Shown here one piece after another: positions 27,044 to 35,694 of a stretch of 35,694 bases of DNA (within the stretch, counting starts at the first letter, position 1; each line of letters begins with the position of its first letter). The DNA is from Robertmurraya sp. GTDB taxonomy: Bacteria > Bacillota > Bacilli > Bacillales > Cytobacillaceae. The DNA lies in contig JANWJP010000138.1 in assembly GCA_025451895.1 (NCBI GenBank), forward strand, positions 1 through 35,694, read 5' to 3'. The notes beneath the pieces are model-generated. The model was not told the origin of the DNA and did no database searches. It saw only the letters and a program-made list of their open reading frames with translations. Both the position numbers and the translations under genes were made by a program.

Positions 27044-29397
27044 TTTTCAACTGCCTCCTCATTTTTAACAGACCCTTGAATAATTTGGTCAAAAAAATTT
27101 CTTAACTGCCCGTAAGTTGAATAAAGCAGTACTCCTTCAAGGGCGAAATATGCCTGCTTCTTTTGATAAGTTGATGAACTTGTCAAATCATTTTTCTTTG
27201 GTGCTTTGTTTAAATAAATGAGTCCATCTTTCACATAAATAAAATCAAGTTCAAGGAAAACTCTGGACATAAAAATAATGGTCTCTTTTGTCCAACCCTT
27301 GTATTTTGCGAGAGCAGCCCCGTTTTTTCTAATATCGAATGGAGCTTTTTTCGCCAAAAACCGGTAATACCATGCAAAATGCTCCCTGGTTGGCATTGTA
27401 CTGAAATAGGCATTTTTTTTGGTGTAGAAATGGGCATAGATTCGCGCCGGTTCCCTTCCGCCAAACAGGCTTTCCAAAATTGCAAGAGATGGCGGCAAAT
27501 CAGCCAAAACAACATTTTTCTCTGTGACATCAATATTTTTCGCCGTTTCCGGAGAATCAACAAAAATAGATTCATCCGCCCCGTTAAGATGATTTTGAAA
27601 ACTGCGGTAATTTTCTTCATCAAAAAAGAGCCATTTACCGTTTTGAACAGATTTGAACATGGTATCCAAATACTTTTGCCCGCGGTAATCAAAAAGTTGC
27701 CACTCGGAAATTTCTAAATCATGGATAAATATTTGCGGTTTTCTGTTATTATTCCATTCATTAATCGAAAGCTCTCCAATTGCGGACATTTTGGAAAATG
27801 GGGAGATTTCCTCAAAAAGATGCCCCATTCCGAATCCGACTCCGTCCAGTAATGCTCCTTCCCCTTTTAGAATAACCTTTAAATGATTTTCTGTCGCCCC
27901 TATTTTTCTTATTTGTGAAACTAGTGCAGGTTTTAGAAGGATTTTCGGCTTGGGATTGCTGACTCCGAACGGAGCAAGCATCTGCAGTTCCTCTATCACC
28001 CTGAGATCAACATCTTTAACACAGATTTCACCATCAAGTTCCGTAAGAGGAATAAAATCTTCTTCTGTGAGCTGCTCATTTGCAAGTTTATTAATGCGGA
28101 AGCGGAGCTTTTCAACATCTGCAATGTTTAATGTCATCCCGGCTGCCATGGCATGTCCGCCAAAATGCGGAAGGATATCCCTGCAATGGGAAAGATTTTT
28201 GAAGAGATCAAAACCGGCGATACTCCTGGCCGAACCTTTGGCCAGTCCCGTTTCTTCATCAAAGCTTAACACGATGGCCGGGCGGTAATATTTTTCCACA
28301 AGCTTGGAAGCAACAATACCGGTTACGCCGGGATTCCAGCCTAGTTTTCCGACAACAATCACAGAATATTTTTCAATGGGATATTTTTCTTCCACCTCGG
28401 CAATGGCTTCCCCGGCTATCTCTGAGACGAGATTTTGTCTTTCCTTGTTAAGCTCTTCTATTTCTTCGGCTATCATTTCCGCTTCATACGGATCATCTGT
28501 CAGAAGCAGATGCACGGCAGGATCGGCACTGTCCAATCTTCCGGCTGCATTAATCCGCGGTCCGATGGCAAAACCGATTGAATCCTCATTCAGTGATGCC
28601 TGTTCAATGCCGCATTTCTTTAAAAGTTCCCTAATCCCCGGTCTTTTCGTCATGCGCAATTGAACAAGACCCTTTTTCACAATCAGGCGGTTTTCCCCGC
28701 GCAACGGAACTAAATCCGCCACCGTTCCGATCGCCGCCAGTTCAAGCAGATGCTCTGGCACCTTACCGTATAAAGCGTGGGCCAGCTTAAAAGCGACTCC
28801 CACACCGGCCAAATCCTGAAAGGGATATTTCTCCGAAAGTTTTGGATGAATGATTGCCAATGCTTCCGGAAGCTCTTCACCAGGCTCGTGATGGTCGGTA
28901 ATAATTAAATCAACCCCCAGTTCCTTGGCCAACTTTGCCTCGGACAGAGCCGCTATGCCCGTGTCAACGGTAATAATAAGACGAATTCCCGACTCGGCAG
29001 CATGGCGGAAAGCACCCTCATTTGGTCCGTATCCCTCAGTGAAGCGATTCGGGATATAAAAATCCACATTGGCACCGAGTTCCTGTAAAGTAACCATCAT
29101 GATTGCGGTGCTCGTTACGCCGTCTGCGTCATAATCACCGAAAATTAAAATCGGCTCTCCATCTAGGATCGCCTCCCTGATTCTGTTCACTGCCCGATCC
29201 ATTCCCGTCAGAAGGAACGGATCATGAAAGGTCAGTCCCCTGTCAAATAAAAATTCCCGGGCCTCATCCGGACTGTTCAGTCCCCGATTTACGAGAAGTG
29301 ATGCAAGAAGGGGCGTAATGCCGAGATTTTCGGCAAGCATATTTATTTGTTTTTGATCTTGTCGCTGTAACACCCAGCGTGTTTTTGGTTTCAGCAT
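27034..29397 (-). CDS. recJ: Single-stranded-DNA-specific exonuclease RecJ
   Basis: A 787-residue 5'-3' ssDNA exonuclease. The DHH core motifs are [46 protein letters not shown] and, in DHHA1, [12 protein letters not shown]. An OB domain follows, and a C-terminal extension of about 200 residues typical of Bacillus RecJ. I start it at [21 protein letters not shown] is directly upstream, and an ATG eight codons earlier falls in the -10 box of the promoter. Its 3' end overlaps apt by 10 nt. Confidence 0.95.
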   Translation of the reverse strand: MLKPKTRWVLQRQDQKQINMLAENLGITPLLASLLVNRGLNSPDEAREFLFDRGLTFHDPFLLTGMDRAVNRIREAILDGEPILIFGDYDADGVTSTAIMMVTLQELGANVDFYIPNRFTEGYGPNEGAFRHAAESGIRLIITVDTGIAALSEAKLAKELGVDLIITDHHEPGEELPEALAIIHPKLSEKYPFQDLAGVGVAFKLAHALYGKVPEHLLELAAIGTVADLVPLRGENRLIVKKGLVQLRMTKRPGIRELLKKCGIEQASLNEDSIGFAIGPRINAAGRLDSADPAVHLLLTDDPYEAEMIAEEIEELNKERQNLVSEIAGEAIAEVEEKYPIEKYSVIVVGKLGWNPGVTGIVASKLVEKYYRPAIVLSFDEETGLAKGSARSIAGFDLFKNLSHCRDILPHFGGHAMAAGMTLNIADVEKLRFRINKLANEQLTEEDFIPLTELDGEICVKDVDLRVIEELQMLAPFGVSNPKPKILLKPALVSQIRKIGATENHLKVILKGEGALLDGVGFGMGHLFEEISPFSKMSAIGELSINEWNNNRKPQIFIHDLEISEWQLFDYRGQKYLDTMFKSVQNGKWLFFDEENYRSFQNHLNGADESIFVDSPETAKNIDVTEKNVVLADLPPSLAILESLFGGREPARIYAHFYTKKNAYFSTMPTREHFAWYYRFLAKKAPFDIRKNGAALAKYKGWTKETIIFMSRVFLELDFIYVKDGLIYLNKAPKKNDLTSSSTYQKKQAYFALEGVLLYSTYGQLRNFFDQIIQGSVKNEEAVEKWI

Positions 29398-29419
29398 ACC
29401 TTCACCCCTCAACTTTTCC

Positions 29420-29449
29420 ATTATACTAAATGGCGGCCCGGTCTTTCAA
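29420..29449 (-). promoter_or_regulatory. Sigma-A promoter of recJ-apt
   Basis: TTGAAA (29444-29449), 18-nt spacer, TATAAT (29420-29425). Start near 29413 gives a leader of only about 16 nt, enough for the SD. Confidence 0.75.
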
Positions 29450-29499
29450 TCTGTGAATGGGAGGAATAAAAAATAAGCAAATTTCCCGTTTCTTTTTCT

Positions 29500-29522
29500 T
29501 ATCAATTTCCAAACTATTGATA
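29500..29522. repeat. Inverted repeat between secDF and recJ
   Basis: TATCAAT (29500-29506) and ATTGATA (29516-29522) are exact inverted arms with a 9-nt centre, lying between the secDF terminator and the recJ promoter. The role is unknown. Confidence 0.3.
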
Positions 29523-29539
29523 GAAGTTTCTATGGTTAT

Positions 29540-29564
29540 AAAAAAACCGCAGAAATCTGCGGTT
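29540..29564 (-). terminator. Terminator of secDF
   Basis: Arms AACCGCAG/CTGCGGTT with an AAAT-type loop and a seven-T run on the minus strand, overlapping the secDF stop codon. Confidence 0.92.
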
Positions 29565-31824
29565 AAACTTGCGGTTCATCAGAAAATTTCTTTTTCTCTT
29601 TAAATGTGATCAGAACACCTTTTGTTTTCAACTCTTTAGCTTTCCAAACATAATACAACTGCGCAGCAATAAACAGCGATGAATATACTCCGGCGATGAG
29701 CCCGATAAACAGGGCAAATGAGAAGTTAAAAATCGCCTCACTGCCAAAAATTAATAATGACGCAACCGCTATGAGGGTAGTGATGGTCGTAATAACGGTC
29801 CTTCCCAAAGTCTGACGCAGGCTGCGATTGACAATATCGGCAATTTCTTCAGCTTTCTTAATACGCTTTCTCTTCCGCATATTTTCCCGAATCCGGTCAA
29901 AAGTCACAATAGTATCATTGATAGAATAACCAATAATTGTCAAAACAGCGGCGATGAAGGTTAAATCCACCTCGAAGCGGGTCAAACTGAACACTGTGAT
30001 AATTAAAAATGCATCAAAGAACAAGGCGAGCACCGCCGGAACAGACATTCTCATTTCAAAGCGGACAGCCACATAGAGAATAATGCCGACCGAAGCAAGC
30101 AATACAGCAATCATTGCGTTCTTGGCCAGCTCTTTTCCGACCATTGGCGAAACCGTGCTCACATTTGGTTCTTTCCCGTACTCGTCGTTAAAATAAGCCT
30201 TCAATCCGGCAATTTCCTCCTGGGAGAGGACTTGTTGCGTCCTGGCAACACCAATATTCTTTTCATCTCCCGAAATAACAATATCATCAGTTTCGATGCC
30301 AAGTTTTTTCAAATGTTCCTGATATTCTTCAGCGGATATGGACTGGTCTGCAAAGACATCTATCCGGGTTCCATGACTGTAATCAATGCCCAGATTTAAT
30401 TTAAAGGCAAGTAAACTGACCAATCCTATCGCAAGGACGGCACCCGAGAATATGAAAAATTTTTTGCGATTTTGCACAAAATTTATCCCGTCAAATTTAG
30501 TCGGAAGGTCTATCGTTTCTACGTTTTCACGCAGATCCCTTATGTCTTTCTGTCTTACACCATACCAGACCGGGCTTTTGAAGAGATTACTCTTAACAAG
30601 TAATCCAAGCAGAAAGCGGGAACCGTAAACGGCCGTAATAAAGCTGACAAGAATACTGACAATCAACAGGGTTGCAAAACCTTTTACAGAGCTTGTTCCG
30701 TAAAAGAACAAGACAAATGCCGCTAAAAGAGAAGTTAAGTTGGCGTCGATGATTGATGTTAAAGAAACACTCGAACCTACCTTATAGGCTGCCTGAAGAG
30801 GTCTGCCCACCTTTAATTCCTCTTTAAACCGTTCATATGTAATTACATTTGCGTCAACCGCCATTCCGAGTCCCAGGATTACCGCAGCGATTCCCGGCAA
30901 TGTTAACACACCGTGCATCAGATTAAATACGAGTAAAGTTAAATATAAGTAAACGGCCAAAGCGATTGTAGCAACCAGGCCGGGCAAGCGGTAATAGGCA
31001 ATCATAAACACGAAGATCGCGATTAATGCAATAATCCCGGCTAATACAGTTTTATCTAACGCCTGTTCTCCAAACTGAGCGCCGACAGATGTCGAAAACA
31101 CTTCATCAAGTTGAACGGGAAGGGCTCCCGCATTCAATAAATTAGCCAATGTCGTTGCTTCTTCAGGCGTAAAGTTTCCGACAATGGACACGGAATCCTG
31201 ATTAAAAACTTGATCCACCCTTGCCGCAGAAATGACCTTCTCATTATCAGCGCCGGTCTCCCGGAAAGAGTCGGTCCCTTCTTCAAAATCCATCCAAATA
31301 ATGAGCAGATTTTCCCCCGGTGGCATGTTCACAATCTTACGGGTGATATCACCAAATTTTCTCGCATCTTTTAATTTTAAAACAACATTCGGACGGCCGA
31401 GTTCATCAAAGGATTGCTTAGCCCCGCCTTCCACTAAATCGCTTCCGTCCATCAGCAAATTATCATTTACATCCCGGAAGGTCAGATTGGCTTCTGTGGC
31501 AAGAATTTCCCGCGCTTCATTTTGATCCCGAACTCCGGCAAGCTGAACGCGGATGCGGTTCTCGCCTTCAATCTGAATATACGGTTCGCTTACACCAAGG
31601 ACATCAATCCGGTTATACAGTGTTTCCACGGTTGCGGTTAACGCATCCCGGTCAATTTTCTGACCTTCTTTTGCCGGCTTTACTTCATACAAAACTTCAA
31701 AACCGCCCTGAAGATCCAAGCCGAGCTTAATCCCCTGCAAAATATCTTTTCCTGTTATCCCCAAGCCGGAAAAAATCAATAAAATAATTAAAAGGAAGGC
31801 AACTAAACGACTGCGCTTTACCAT
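29563..31824 (-). CDS. secDF: Fused protein translocase subunit SecDF
   Basis: A 753-residue membrane protein joining SecD and SecF, as in Bacillus, which uses the proton-motive force to complete Sec export. The SecD half has an N-terminal helix (7-26), LGLDLQGGFEVLYEV, a periplasmic-type P1 region (about 45-255), then six helices with GMAVDANVITYERFKEE. The SecF half begins around 450 with a helix, then NLGIDYSHGTRIDVF, an outer loop and helices with IGYSINDTIVTFDRIREN. SecF usually reads GIDF(T/K)GG here; GIDYSHGT is a Bacillus-type variant. AAGGAGG is 11 nt upstream. YajC, a SecDF partner, is encoded at the right edge. Confidence 0.96.
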   Translation of the reverse strand: MVKRSRLVAFLLIILLIFSGLGITGKDILQGIKLGLDLQGGFEVLYEVKPAKEGQKIDRDALTATVETLYNRIDVLGVSEPYIQIEGENRIRVQLAGVRDQNEAREILATEANLTFRDVNDNLLMDGSDLVEGGAKQSFDELGRPNVVLKLKDARKFGDITRKIVNMPPGENLLIIWMDFEEGTDSFRETGADNEKVISAARVDQVFNQDSVSIVGNFTPEEATTLANLLNAGALPVQLDEVFSTSVGAQFGEQALDKTVLAGIIALIAIFVFMIAYYRLPGLVATIALAVYLYLTLLVFNLMHGVLTLPGIAAVILGLGMAVDANVITYERFKEELKVGRPLQAAYKVGSSVSLTSIIDANLTSLLAAFVLFFYGTSSVKGFATLLIVSILVSFITAVYGSRFLLGLLVKSNLFKSPVWYGVRQKDIRDLRENVETIDLPTKFDGINFVQNRKKFFIFSGAVLAIGLVSLLAFKLNLGIDYSHGTRIDVFADQSISAEEYQEHLKKLGIETDDIVISGDEKNIGVARTQQVLSQEEIAGLKAYFNDEYGKEPNVSTVSPMVGKELAKNAMIAVLLASVGIILYVAVRFEMRMSVPAVLALFFDAFLIITVFSLTRFEVDLTFIAAVLTIIGYSINDTIVTFDRIRENMRKRKRIKKAEEIADIVNRSLRQTLGRTVITTITTLIAVASLLIFGSEAIFNFSFALFIGLIAGVYSSLFIAAQLYYVWKAKELKTKGVLITFKEKKKFSDEPQV

Positions 31825-31948
31825 TATGTAAAAATCCTCCTTAAACTAAGACCCGCGTAAATGACTGTCTTACCCTTTTTCCAGCCGGAACAAAGCCCTG
31901 AAAAAGCTATTAAAAGCGCCTTCAACAGTCAATTACTGTCAGACTCGT

Positions 31949-32251
31949 CTATTTCAATAACTCTCTCCGATCTTCCTCATTGGAAAAATCAAAATCCATA
32001 TCCGTTTGTTTAAACGCTTGCACTGTCACGTAATTCATGAACTCACCTGCTTTTACCGCAAGAATGTCGCCGACTATTTCATGAATCATCTTCTGTCTTT
32101 TTTCTTGTTTCCATTTTTTGTTTTTTAAATACCCCCAGATGGCATCTGCCGTAATTGTTTCATACCCCAAAAGCTTAAACTCCTCAACTTTGCTTGTCAA
32201 TACGGGTTCCACTTCCGGACGATACTGGTCAATTAAGCGGCTGAAACTCAA
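31949..32251 (-). CDS. comN: ComN-like post-transcriptional regulator (YrzD)
   Basis: A 100-residue basic, helical protein. VLTSKVEEFKLLGYETITAD and IWGYLKNKKWKQ followed by VGDILAVKAGEFMNYVTVQA match the ComN/YrzD family, which in B. subtilis affects comE mRNA and localises with DivIVA. I set the start at TTG (MSFSRLIDQYRPEVEP) with GAGGAGG 8 nt upstream; the frame is open for 27 more codons, but they do not resemble the family. It lies between secDF and spoVB, as in Bacillus; 124 nt separate it from secDF. Confidence 0.88.
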   Translation of the reverse strand: MSFSRLIDQYRPEVEPVLTSKVEEFKLLGYETITADAIWGYLKNKKWKQEKRQKMIHEIVGDILAVKAGEFMNYVTVQAFKQTDMDFDFSNEEDRRELLK

Positions 32252-32368
32252 AATATTCGCCTCCTCAATAATTATAGTGGCCGGTTCCCGGCAATGAAAA
32301 AACACATCCGTATATTTCTGAATCCGGAACATCTTTCTGTCCTGAACCGGTATATATTGAATTGCTTG

Positions 32369-32398
32369 TCATTCTTTGTCCGTCTTCTTGCATATAGT
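32369..32398 (+). promoter_or_regulatory. Possible sigma-E promoter of spoVB
   Basis: TCATTCT (32369-32375), 15-nt spacer, CATATAGT (32391-32398), resembling the sigma-E elements (ATA-rich -35, CATACAnT -10). B. subtilis spoVB is known to be sigma-E dependent. The match is partial. Confidence 0.4.
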
Positions 32399-32442
32399 TA
32401 ATTGTATATTATTCCATCTAATTTGAGAAGGCAGGGAGCAAG

Positions 32443-34005
32443 ATGTCAAAGTTTTTAAAAGGGACGCTCATCTTATTGATGGCCGGACTGATTATTCGCA
32501 TCCTCGGCTTTATTAACCGCATTGTCATCGCCCGTTTCATCGGTGAAGAGGGTGTGGGATTGTACATGATGGCCTTCCCCACACTGATGCTCGTTGTCAC
32601 AATTACCCAATTGGGACTTCCGGTCGCCATATCGAAAAGGGTTGCCGAAGCCGAGGCAAAGGGCGATTTCATCAAAATAAAAAAAATCCTCGTGGTTTCA
32701 TTGTCGACAACCTTTGCCCTGTCTGTTGTTTTTACGCCGGTACTCTTTTTTCTCGCTCCGTATCTGGCAGAAACACTGTTTACCGATTCCCGCACCAAGC
32801 TGCCGCTGTTGGCCATAGCACCGATTGTACCGATTGTTGCTGTGTCCTCTGTCATACGGGGCTATTTTCAAGGCAGACAGAATATGAAACCGGCAGCCTA
32901 TTCACAAATATTGGAACAACTTGTCCGCATCACATTGATTGCCGTTCTTACAAACTGGTTCCTGCCTTTCGGAATTGAATATGCGGCCGCCGGCGCCATG
33001 CTTGCTTCCGTGCTGGGGGAATTGATTTCCTTTATTTACTTATTTGCCGCATTCAAGTTAAAGAAAAAATTTAAAGTGCGCAAAAACTTTTTCCTGCAAA
33101 TTAAAAAAGGAAAAAAGACCTTTCAGGAACTGATGAGTATTGGACTGCCCACATTGGGAAGCAGGTTAATCGGCAATCTGACCTGGTTTTTTGAGCCGAT
33201 CGTTGTCGCCCACAGTATGGCATTGGCGGGAATCGGGGCGGGAATGGCAACCAGGCTGTACGGGTCATTAACAGGACTGGCCCTTCCGTTGCTGATGCTG
33301 CCTTCCTTTATCACCCAGTCCCTGTCAACCTCCCTTGTTCCGGCCATCAGCGAAGCCCATTCAAAAAGAAACATGGCATTAATTGAATTCCGGCTTCAGC
33401 AGGCATTAAGATTTGTATTTTTAACGGGCGGACTGGCTGTTGTTATTTTATATGTACTTGCGGAACCTCTGATGGAATTTATGTACGGTTCTGCCAACGG
33501 GGCCGTCTTTATCAGAATTATGGCGCCTTTCTTTTTATTTTACTACTTCCAGGGACCTCTGCAAGCCACTTTACAGGCGCTGGACTTAGCGAGAGCAGCG
33601 ATGATAAACAGTTTTATCGGTTCTGTGGCAAAACTGGCGGTTATTTTCGCTTTGGCAAGTCAGCCGGCTTTCGGAATTAACGGTGCGGCAATTGGAATCA
33701 TTTCCGGAATAGTCCTTGTGACCCTGCTTCATTTTGCGACAGTCTTAAAAAAAATTTCCTTCACATTTATCATCAAAGATTATCTGAAATCTTTTTTGGC
33801 AATGGGGGGAGCTGGCTGGTTCGGTGGAATGATATTCCGGCGCTTGGCGGATATTGCAGGATTATTGCCAAAAATTTTGTTGAGCTGCGGCGTAATCAGC
33901 TTAACGTATGTCTTTCTTTTGTTGTTATTCGGGTTAATCCGAAAGGGTGATCTTGAACGGATTCCAAAAATAGGCAAAACCTTGTCCATCTTTGCTTTCC
34001 GGTAG
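32443..34005 (+). CDS. spoVB: Stage V sporulation protein B, MOP-family lipid flippase-like
   Basis: A 520-residue polysaccharide-exporter-type membrane protein with about 14 helices. The N-terminus LIIRILGFINRIVIARFIGE, GLPVAISKRVAEAEAKGD, RGYFQGRQNMKPAAYSQ, and QSLSTSLVPAISEA are characteristic of SpoVB/MurJ-like proteins. SpoVB is needed for spore cortex formation, probably flipping a lipid-linked precursor into the forespore-mother cell space. GGCAGGGAG is about 7 nt before the ATG. A terminator follows. The presence of spoVB indicates a spore-former. Confidence 0.94.
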   Translation: MSKFLKGTLILLMAGLIIRILGFINRIVIARFIGEEGVGLYMMAFPTLMLVVTITQLGLPVAISKRVAEAEAKGDFIKIKKILVVSLSTTFALSVVFTPVLFFLAPYLAETLFTDSRTKLPLLAIAPIVPIVAVSSVIRGYFQGRQNMKPAAYSQILEQLVRITLIAVLTNWFLPFGIEYAAAGAMLASVLGELISFIYLFAAFKLKKKFKVRKNFFLQIKKGKKTFQELMSIGLPTLGSRLIGNLTWFFEPIVVAHSMALAGIGAGMATRLYGSLTGLALPLLMLPSFITQSLSTSLVPAISEAHSKRNMALIEFRLQQALRFVFLTGGLAVVILYVLAEPLMEFMYGSANGAVFIRIMAPFFLFYYFQGPLQATLQALDLARAAMINSFIGSVAKLAVIFALASQPAFGINGAAIGIISGIVLVTLLHFATVLKKISFTFIIKDYLKSFLAMGGAGWFGGMIFRRLADIAGLLPKILLSCGVISLTYVFLLLLFGLIRKGDLERIPKIGKTLSIFAFR

Positions 34006-34057
34006 GTTTTGTTCAAAGATGGCCAACCGGATTTCGTTCCGGTGCAAACAGCTTGGC

Positions 34058-34091
34058 AAAAGACCGGTTCCGGAGGGATGCGGTCTTTTTT
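34058..34091 (+). terminator. Terminator of spoVB
   Basis: Stem AAAAGACCG/CGGTCTTTT with a 14-nt loop and TTTTTTGT on the plus strand. Confidence 0.88.
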
Positions 34092-34177
34092 GTATTTTTC
34101 TATTAAATTTCAACTTTCATTTTAACAGGAAAAATGCTCCCTTTTTCATGAATGTAATGGTTCGCAAATCTATTCAT

Positions 34178-34813
34178 TTACTTTAAATCAACGAAAAAAT
34201 GACCATTCTCATAGCTGCATAACGAAATATTTTTAATATCTTTATAGCCGAGCTTATGAAGATTTTCTAACAGCCAGCGCTCATTCTTGCCAATCATTCT
34301 TAAATGTTTCTTTTGAATAAATCCATCCATAACTAACGGCACCGCGATCCCCTGATTTTCTTCCTCCTTTATAAATACAGATAATCTGCCTGAATTTTCC
34401 AAAATTGCATAGTCCACTTCGGCAATATTCCGAACACCATGCTGCCGGAGTTGAAGGAACAAATCATCAAAATTATACCTTTGCTTTTTCATTTCTTCTT
34501 CATCAATCTTTCCGTTTTTGATAATAATGACAGGTTCTCCTTCGAGCAAATCGCGGAATTTTTTGCTCTTTAATGAAATAAAAGCTGTAATCATTTGAAT
34601 CCCCATCAGGACAAACATGGGGAGGATCGCATTGATAAAAGGGGTGTCCGGTTGTTCTATGGCCAAAACGGCCAATTCCGCCATCATAAGATACACAACA
34701 ATATCAATAATACTTAATTCTCCAATCTCCCTTTTTCCCATGATTCGAAAAATAAACAAAATGATGCCATATGAAATCATTGTTTTTACTATCACACGAA
34801 AGATTTCTTCCAC
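34178..34813 (-). CDS. yrbG: DUF421 domain membrane protein (YrbG-like)
   Basis: A 211-residue protein with three N-terminal helices (about 8-28, 38-55, 60-80) around FRIMGKREIGELSIIDIVVY, the DUF421/YetF signature. Two soluble alpha-beta parts follow (GEPVIIIKNGKIDEEEMKK; LRQHGVRNIAEVDYAILENS, GRLSVF). I set the start at GTG (MEEIFRVIVKTM) with GGAGGGGG 8 nt upstream; the frame is open for 28 more codons that lack family resemblance. The function is unknown; YetF-type proteins form membrane dimers. Opposite in direction to spoVB; no clear terminator was seen in the 85 nt between them. Confidence 0.88.
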   Translation of the reverse strand: MEEIFRVIVKTMISYGIILFIFRIMGKREIGELSIIDIVVYLMMAELAVLAIEQPDTPFINAILPMFVLMGIQMITAFISLKSKKFRDLLEGEPVIIIKNGKIDEEEMKKQRYNFDDLFLQLRQHGVRNIAEVDYAILENSGRLSVFIKEEENQGIAVPLVMDGFIQKKHLRMIGKNERWLLENLHKLGYKDIKNISLCSYENGHFFVDLK

Positions 34814-35087
34814 GTTCCATACCCCCTCCAAAATGCAAATCCGGCCTTTGTTTATTCTTTGCAACAACAAAAAATTCATCAGTGGAATAAGTTTCAAGCA
34901 TCAGGCTTTTTCATAAAAAACTGATTCTTTTTTTCAATTTTTTGAATATGCATGTACTAAGGACAAAAGACAACTTCCGGCCGATTCCGGGGAAAACTTA
35001 GTATTTTTTTTGCCGGCAAAATTCACAACCGTTCATTGAAAACTAAAAAATTTTTGATTCCGGCTGCAATAGACGCGAAAAGGAGAG

Positions 35088-35487
35088 ATGAAAAATCGAC
35101 GAGTCAAAAAGCATATTAAAAGCCTGCTCTTATGGTGTATTAACAATCTTTTTATTGGCCGTGATAAGCAGTACTATTTTTTCACTTATTCTCCGGTTCT
35201 CTTCCATTAAAGAATCTTCTTTAACCGCCGTAATTACTGTAATTGCATTTATCTCCGTTTTTGCAGGAGGGTTCATATCCGGAGGAAAAGGGAAACAAAA
35301 AGGATGGCTTGTCGGGGGATTAACAGGAGTAATTTATTCGCTGCTCATTTTTCTTTATCAATATCTCGGCCACGACAGCCTGTTCACTGTGAAACAAATG
35401 ATTTATCACGCCTGCTATATTTTGACGGCCATGGCAGGAGGAATTTTAGGGGTAAACATGGCAACCTCAAACACAAGAGAAGGATAA
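35088..35487 (+). pseudogene. yrzE: YrzE-like (TIGR04086 family) membrane protein, frameshifted at its start
   Basis: The frame from 35155 to 35487 encodes a four-helix protein with FAGGFISGGKGKQKGWLVGG and YHACYILTAMAGGILGVNMA, the TIGR04086 pattern. Upstream residues YGVLTIFLLAVISSTIFSLI, also family-like, extend the same frame to a TGA at 35089-35091 with no usable start. An ATG at 35088 with GGAGAG at correct spacing is one base out of frame. Deleting one A from the A5 run (35091-35095) would give an uninterrupted protein beginning MKIDESKSILKACSYG. Hence a sequencing slip or a real frameshift; a start at TTG 35155 would lose half of helix 1. The function of the family is unknown. Confidence 0.75.
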
Positions 35488-35545
35488 GAATTCTCTTATC
35501 AGAAAAGAAAATGTAAGGCTGACACCTGTCAACTTCCATACAAAG

Positions 35546-35573
35546 CAAAAAGGATGACTGTCAAAGTCATCCT
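35546..35573 (-). terminator. Terminator downstream of yajC
   Basis: Arms AGGATGACT/AGTCATCCT with TTTTTGC following on the minus strand. Confidence 0.8.
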
Positions 35574-35605
35574 CTCATTTCCCTGATTATCCTGTACATT
35601 AGGGT

Positions 35606-35694
35606 TTAGTCCTCAACTACTACCTCTCTTACAGCAGCGCGGTCGTAAGTAAGACGAGTGCCGTCTCCGCACTTAATGACAATTTTCCCTTCAT
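35606..35694 (-). CDS. yajC: YajC, Sec translocase accessory subunit (C-terminal end only)
   Basis: Only the last 28 codons and a stop are in the window, reading EGKIVIKCGDGTRLTYDRAA then VREVVVED. This is the C-terminal beta-rich end of YajC (compare V-x-I-K-x-x-D-x-T-x-L-T-x-D-R-x-A-V/I-R). The N-terminal membrane helix is beyond the right edge. Its location upstream of secDF with spoVB, yrbG and yrzE between is the Bacillus order (yrbF). YajC associates with SecDF. Confidence 0.85.
   Translation of the reverse strand, partial: EGKIVIKCGDGTRLTYDRAAVREVVVED

Noticed and set aside
29398-29421. RecJ start eight codons upstream
   Set aside because: The ATG overlaps the TATAAT box and would lie before the transcription start.
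32418-32855. 145-codon minus-strand frame over the spoVB start
   Set aside because: Antisense to a strongly conserved membrane protein; composition matches a shadow frame.
34814-34897. 28-codon N-terminal extension of the DUF421 protein
   Set aside because: The family starts at the first helix, and the GTG at 34813 has a strong SD.

Overview
The window is a chromosomal housekeeping segment from a low-to-moderate GC, spore-forming Bacillaceae member. Evidence for this is T-box leaders in front of alaS and hisS-aspS, purine-rich Shine-Dalgarno (SD) sites, frequent TTG/GTG starts, a SpoVB-type protein, a ComN-type protein, and a gene order close to the Bacillus subtilis yrr/yrv/yrb region. I saw no tRNA or rRNA gene, IS element, prophage or CRISPR array. 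I could not determine the species.

Most genes lie on the minus strand, so transcription runs right to left. From the left: 3' part of ruvX, ireB, alaS with its T-box leader, an AI-2E-type membrane protein, two very small genes (yrzQ-like, yrzR-like), a PRC-barrel protein, recD2 with a TPR protein, mnmA with its partner-type cysteine desulfurase (yrvO-like), and cymR with a YczE-like membrane protein. rarA follows on the plus strand. Then come an ABC transporter pair, tcdA, a 6S RNA, aspS-hisS with a T-box leader, a yrzK-position small gene, a secreted SH3/amidase (plus strand), dtd, rel, apt-recJ, secDF, comN, spoVB (plus), a DUF421 protein, a yrzE-like membrane protein (plus) and the 3' end of yajC.

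Functionally the segment combines translation fidelity and tRNA modification (alaS, aspS, hisS, dtd, mnmA, cysteine desulfurase, tcdA), DNA maintenance (recD2, rarA, recJ, ruvX), stress and sulfur control (rel, 6S RNA, cymR), purine salvage (apt), secretion (secDF, yajC), and envelope or sporulation functions (amidase, spoVB, DUF421).

The most notable points are as follows. (1) alaS carries an in-frame TAG at codon 327. (2) The yrzE-like gene has its start region one base out of frame at an A5 run. (3) Three promoters have a -35 hexamer that contains the TGA stop codon of the preceding gene. (4) The 6S RNA -35 box is embedded in the aspS terminator stem. (5) The ABC transporter pair, which sits inside otherwise conserved gene order, has a leader with an 8-codon ORF and a stem-loop, resembling a translational attenuator. 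(6) An inverted pair of DnaA-box-like sites forms the stem behind mnmA. No clearly new multi-gene system is visible; the ABC-transporter leader is the best candidate for undescribed regulation.
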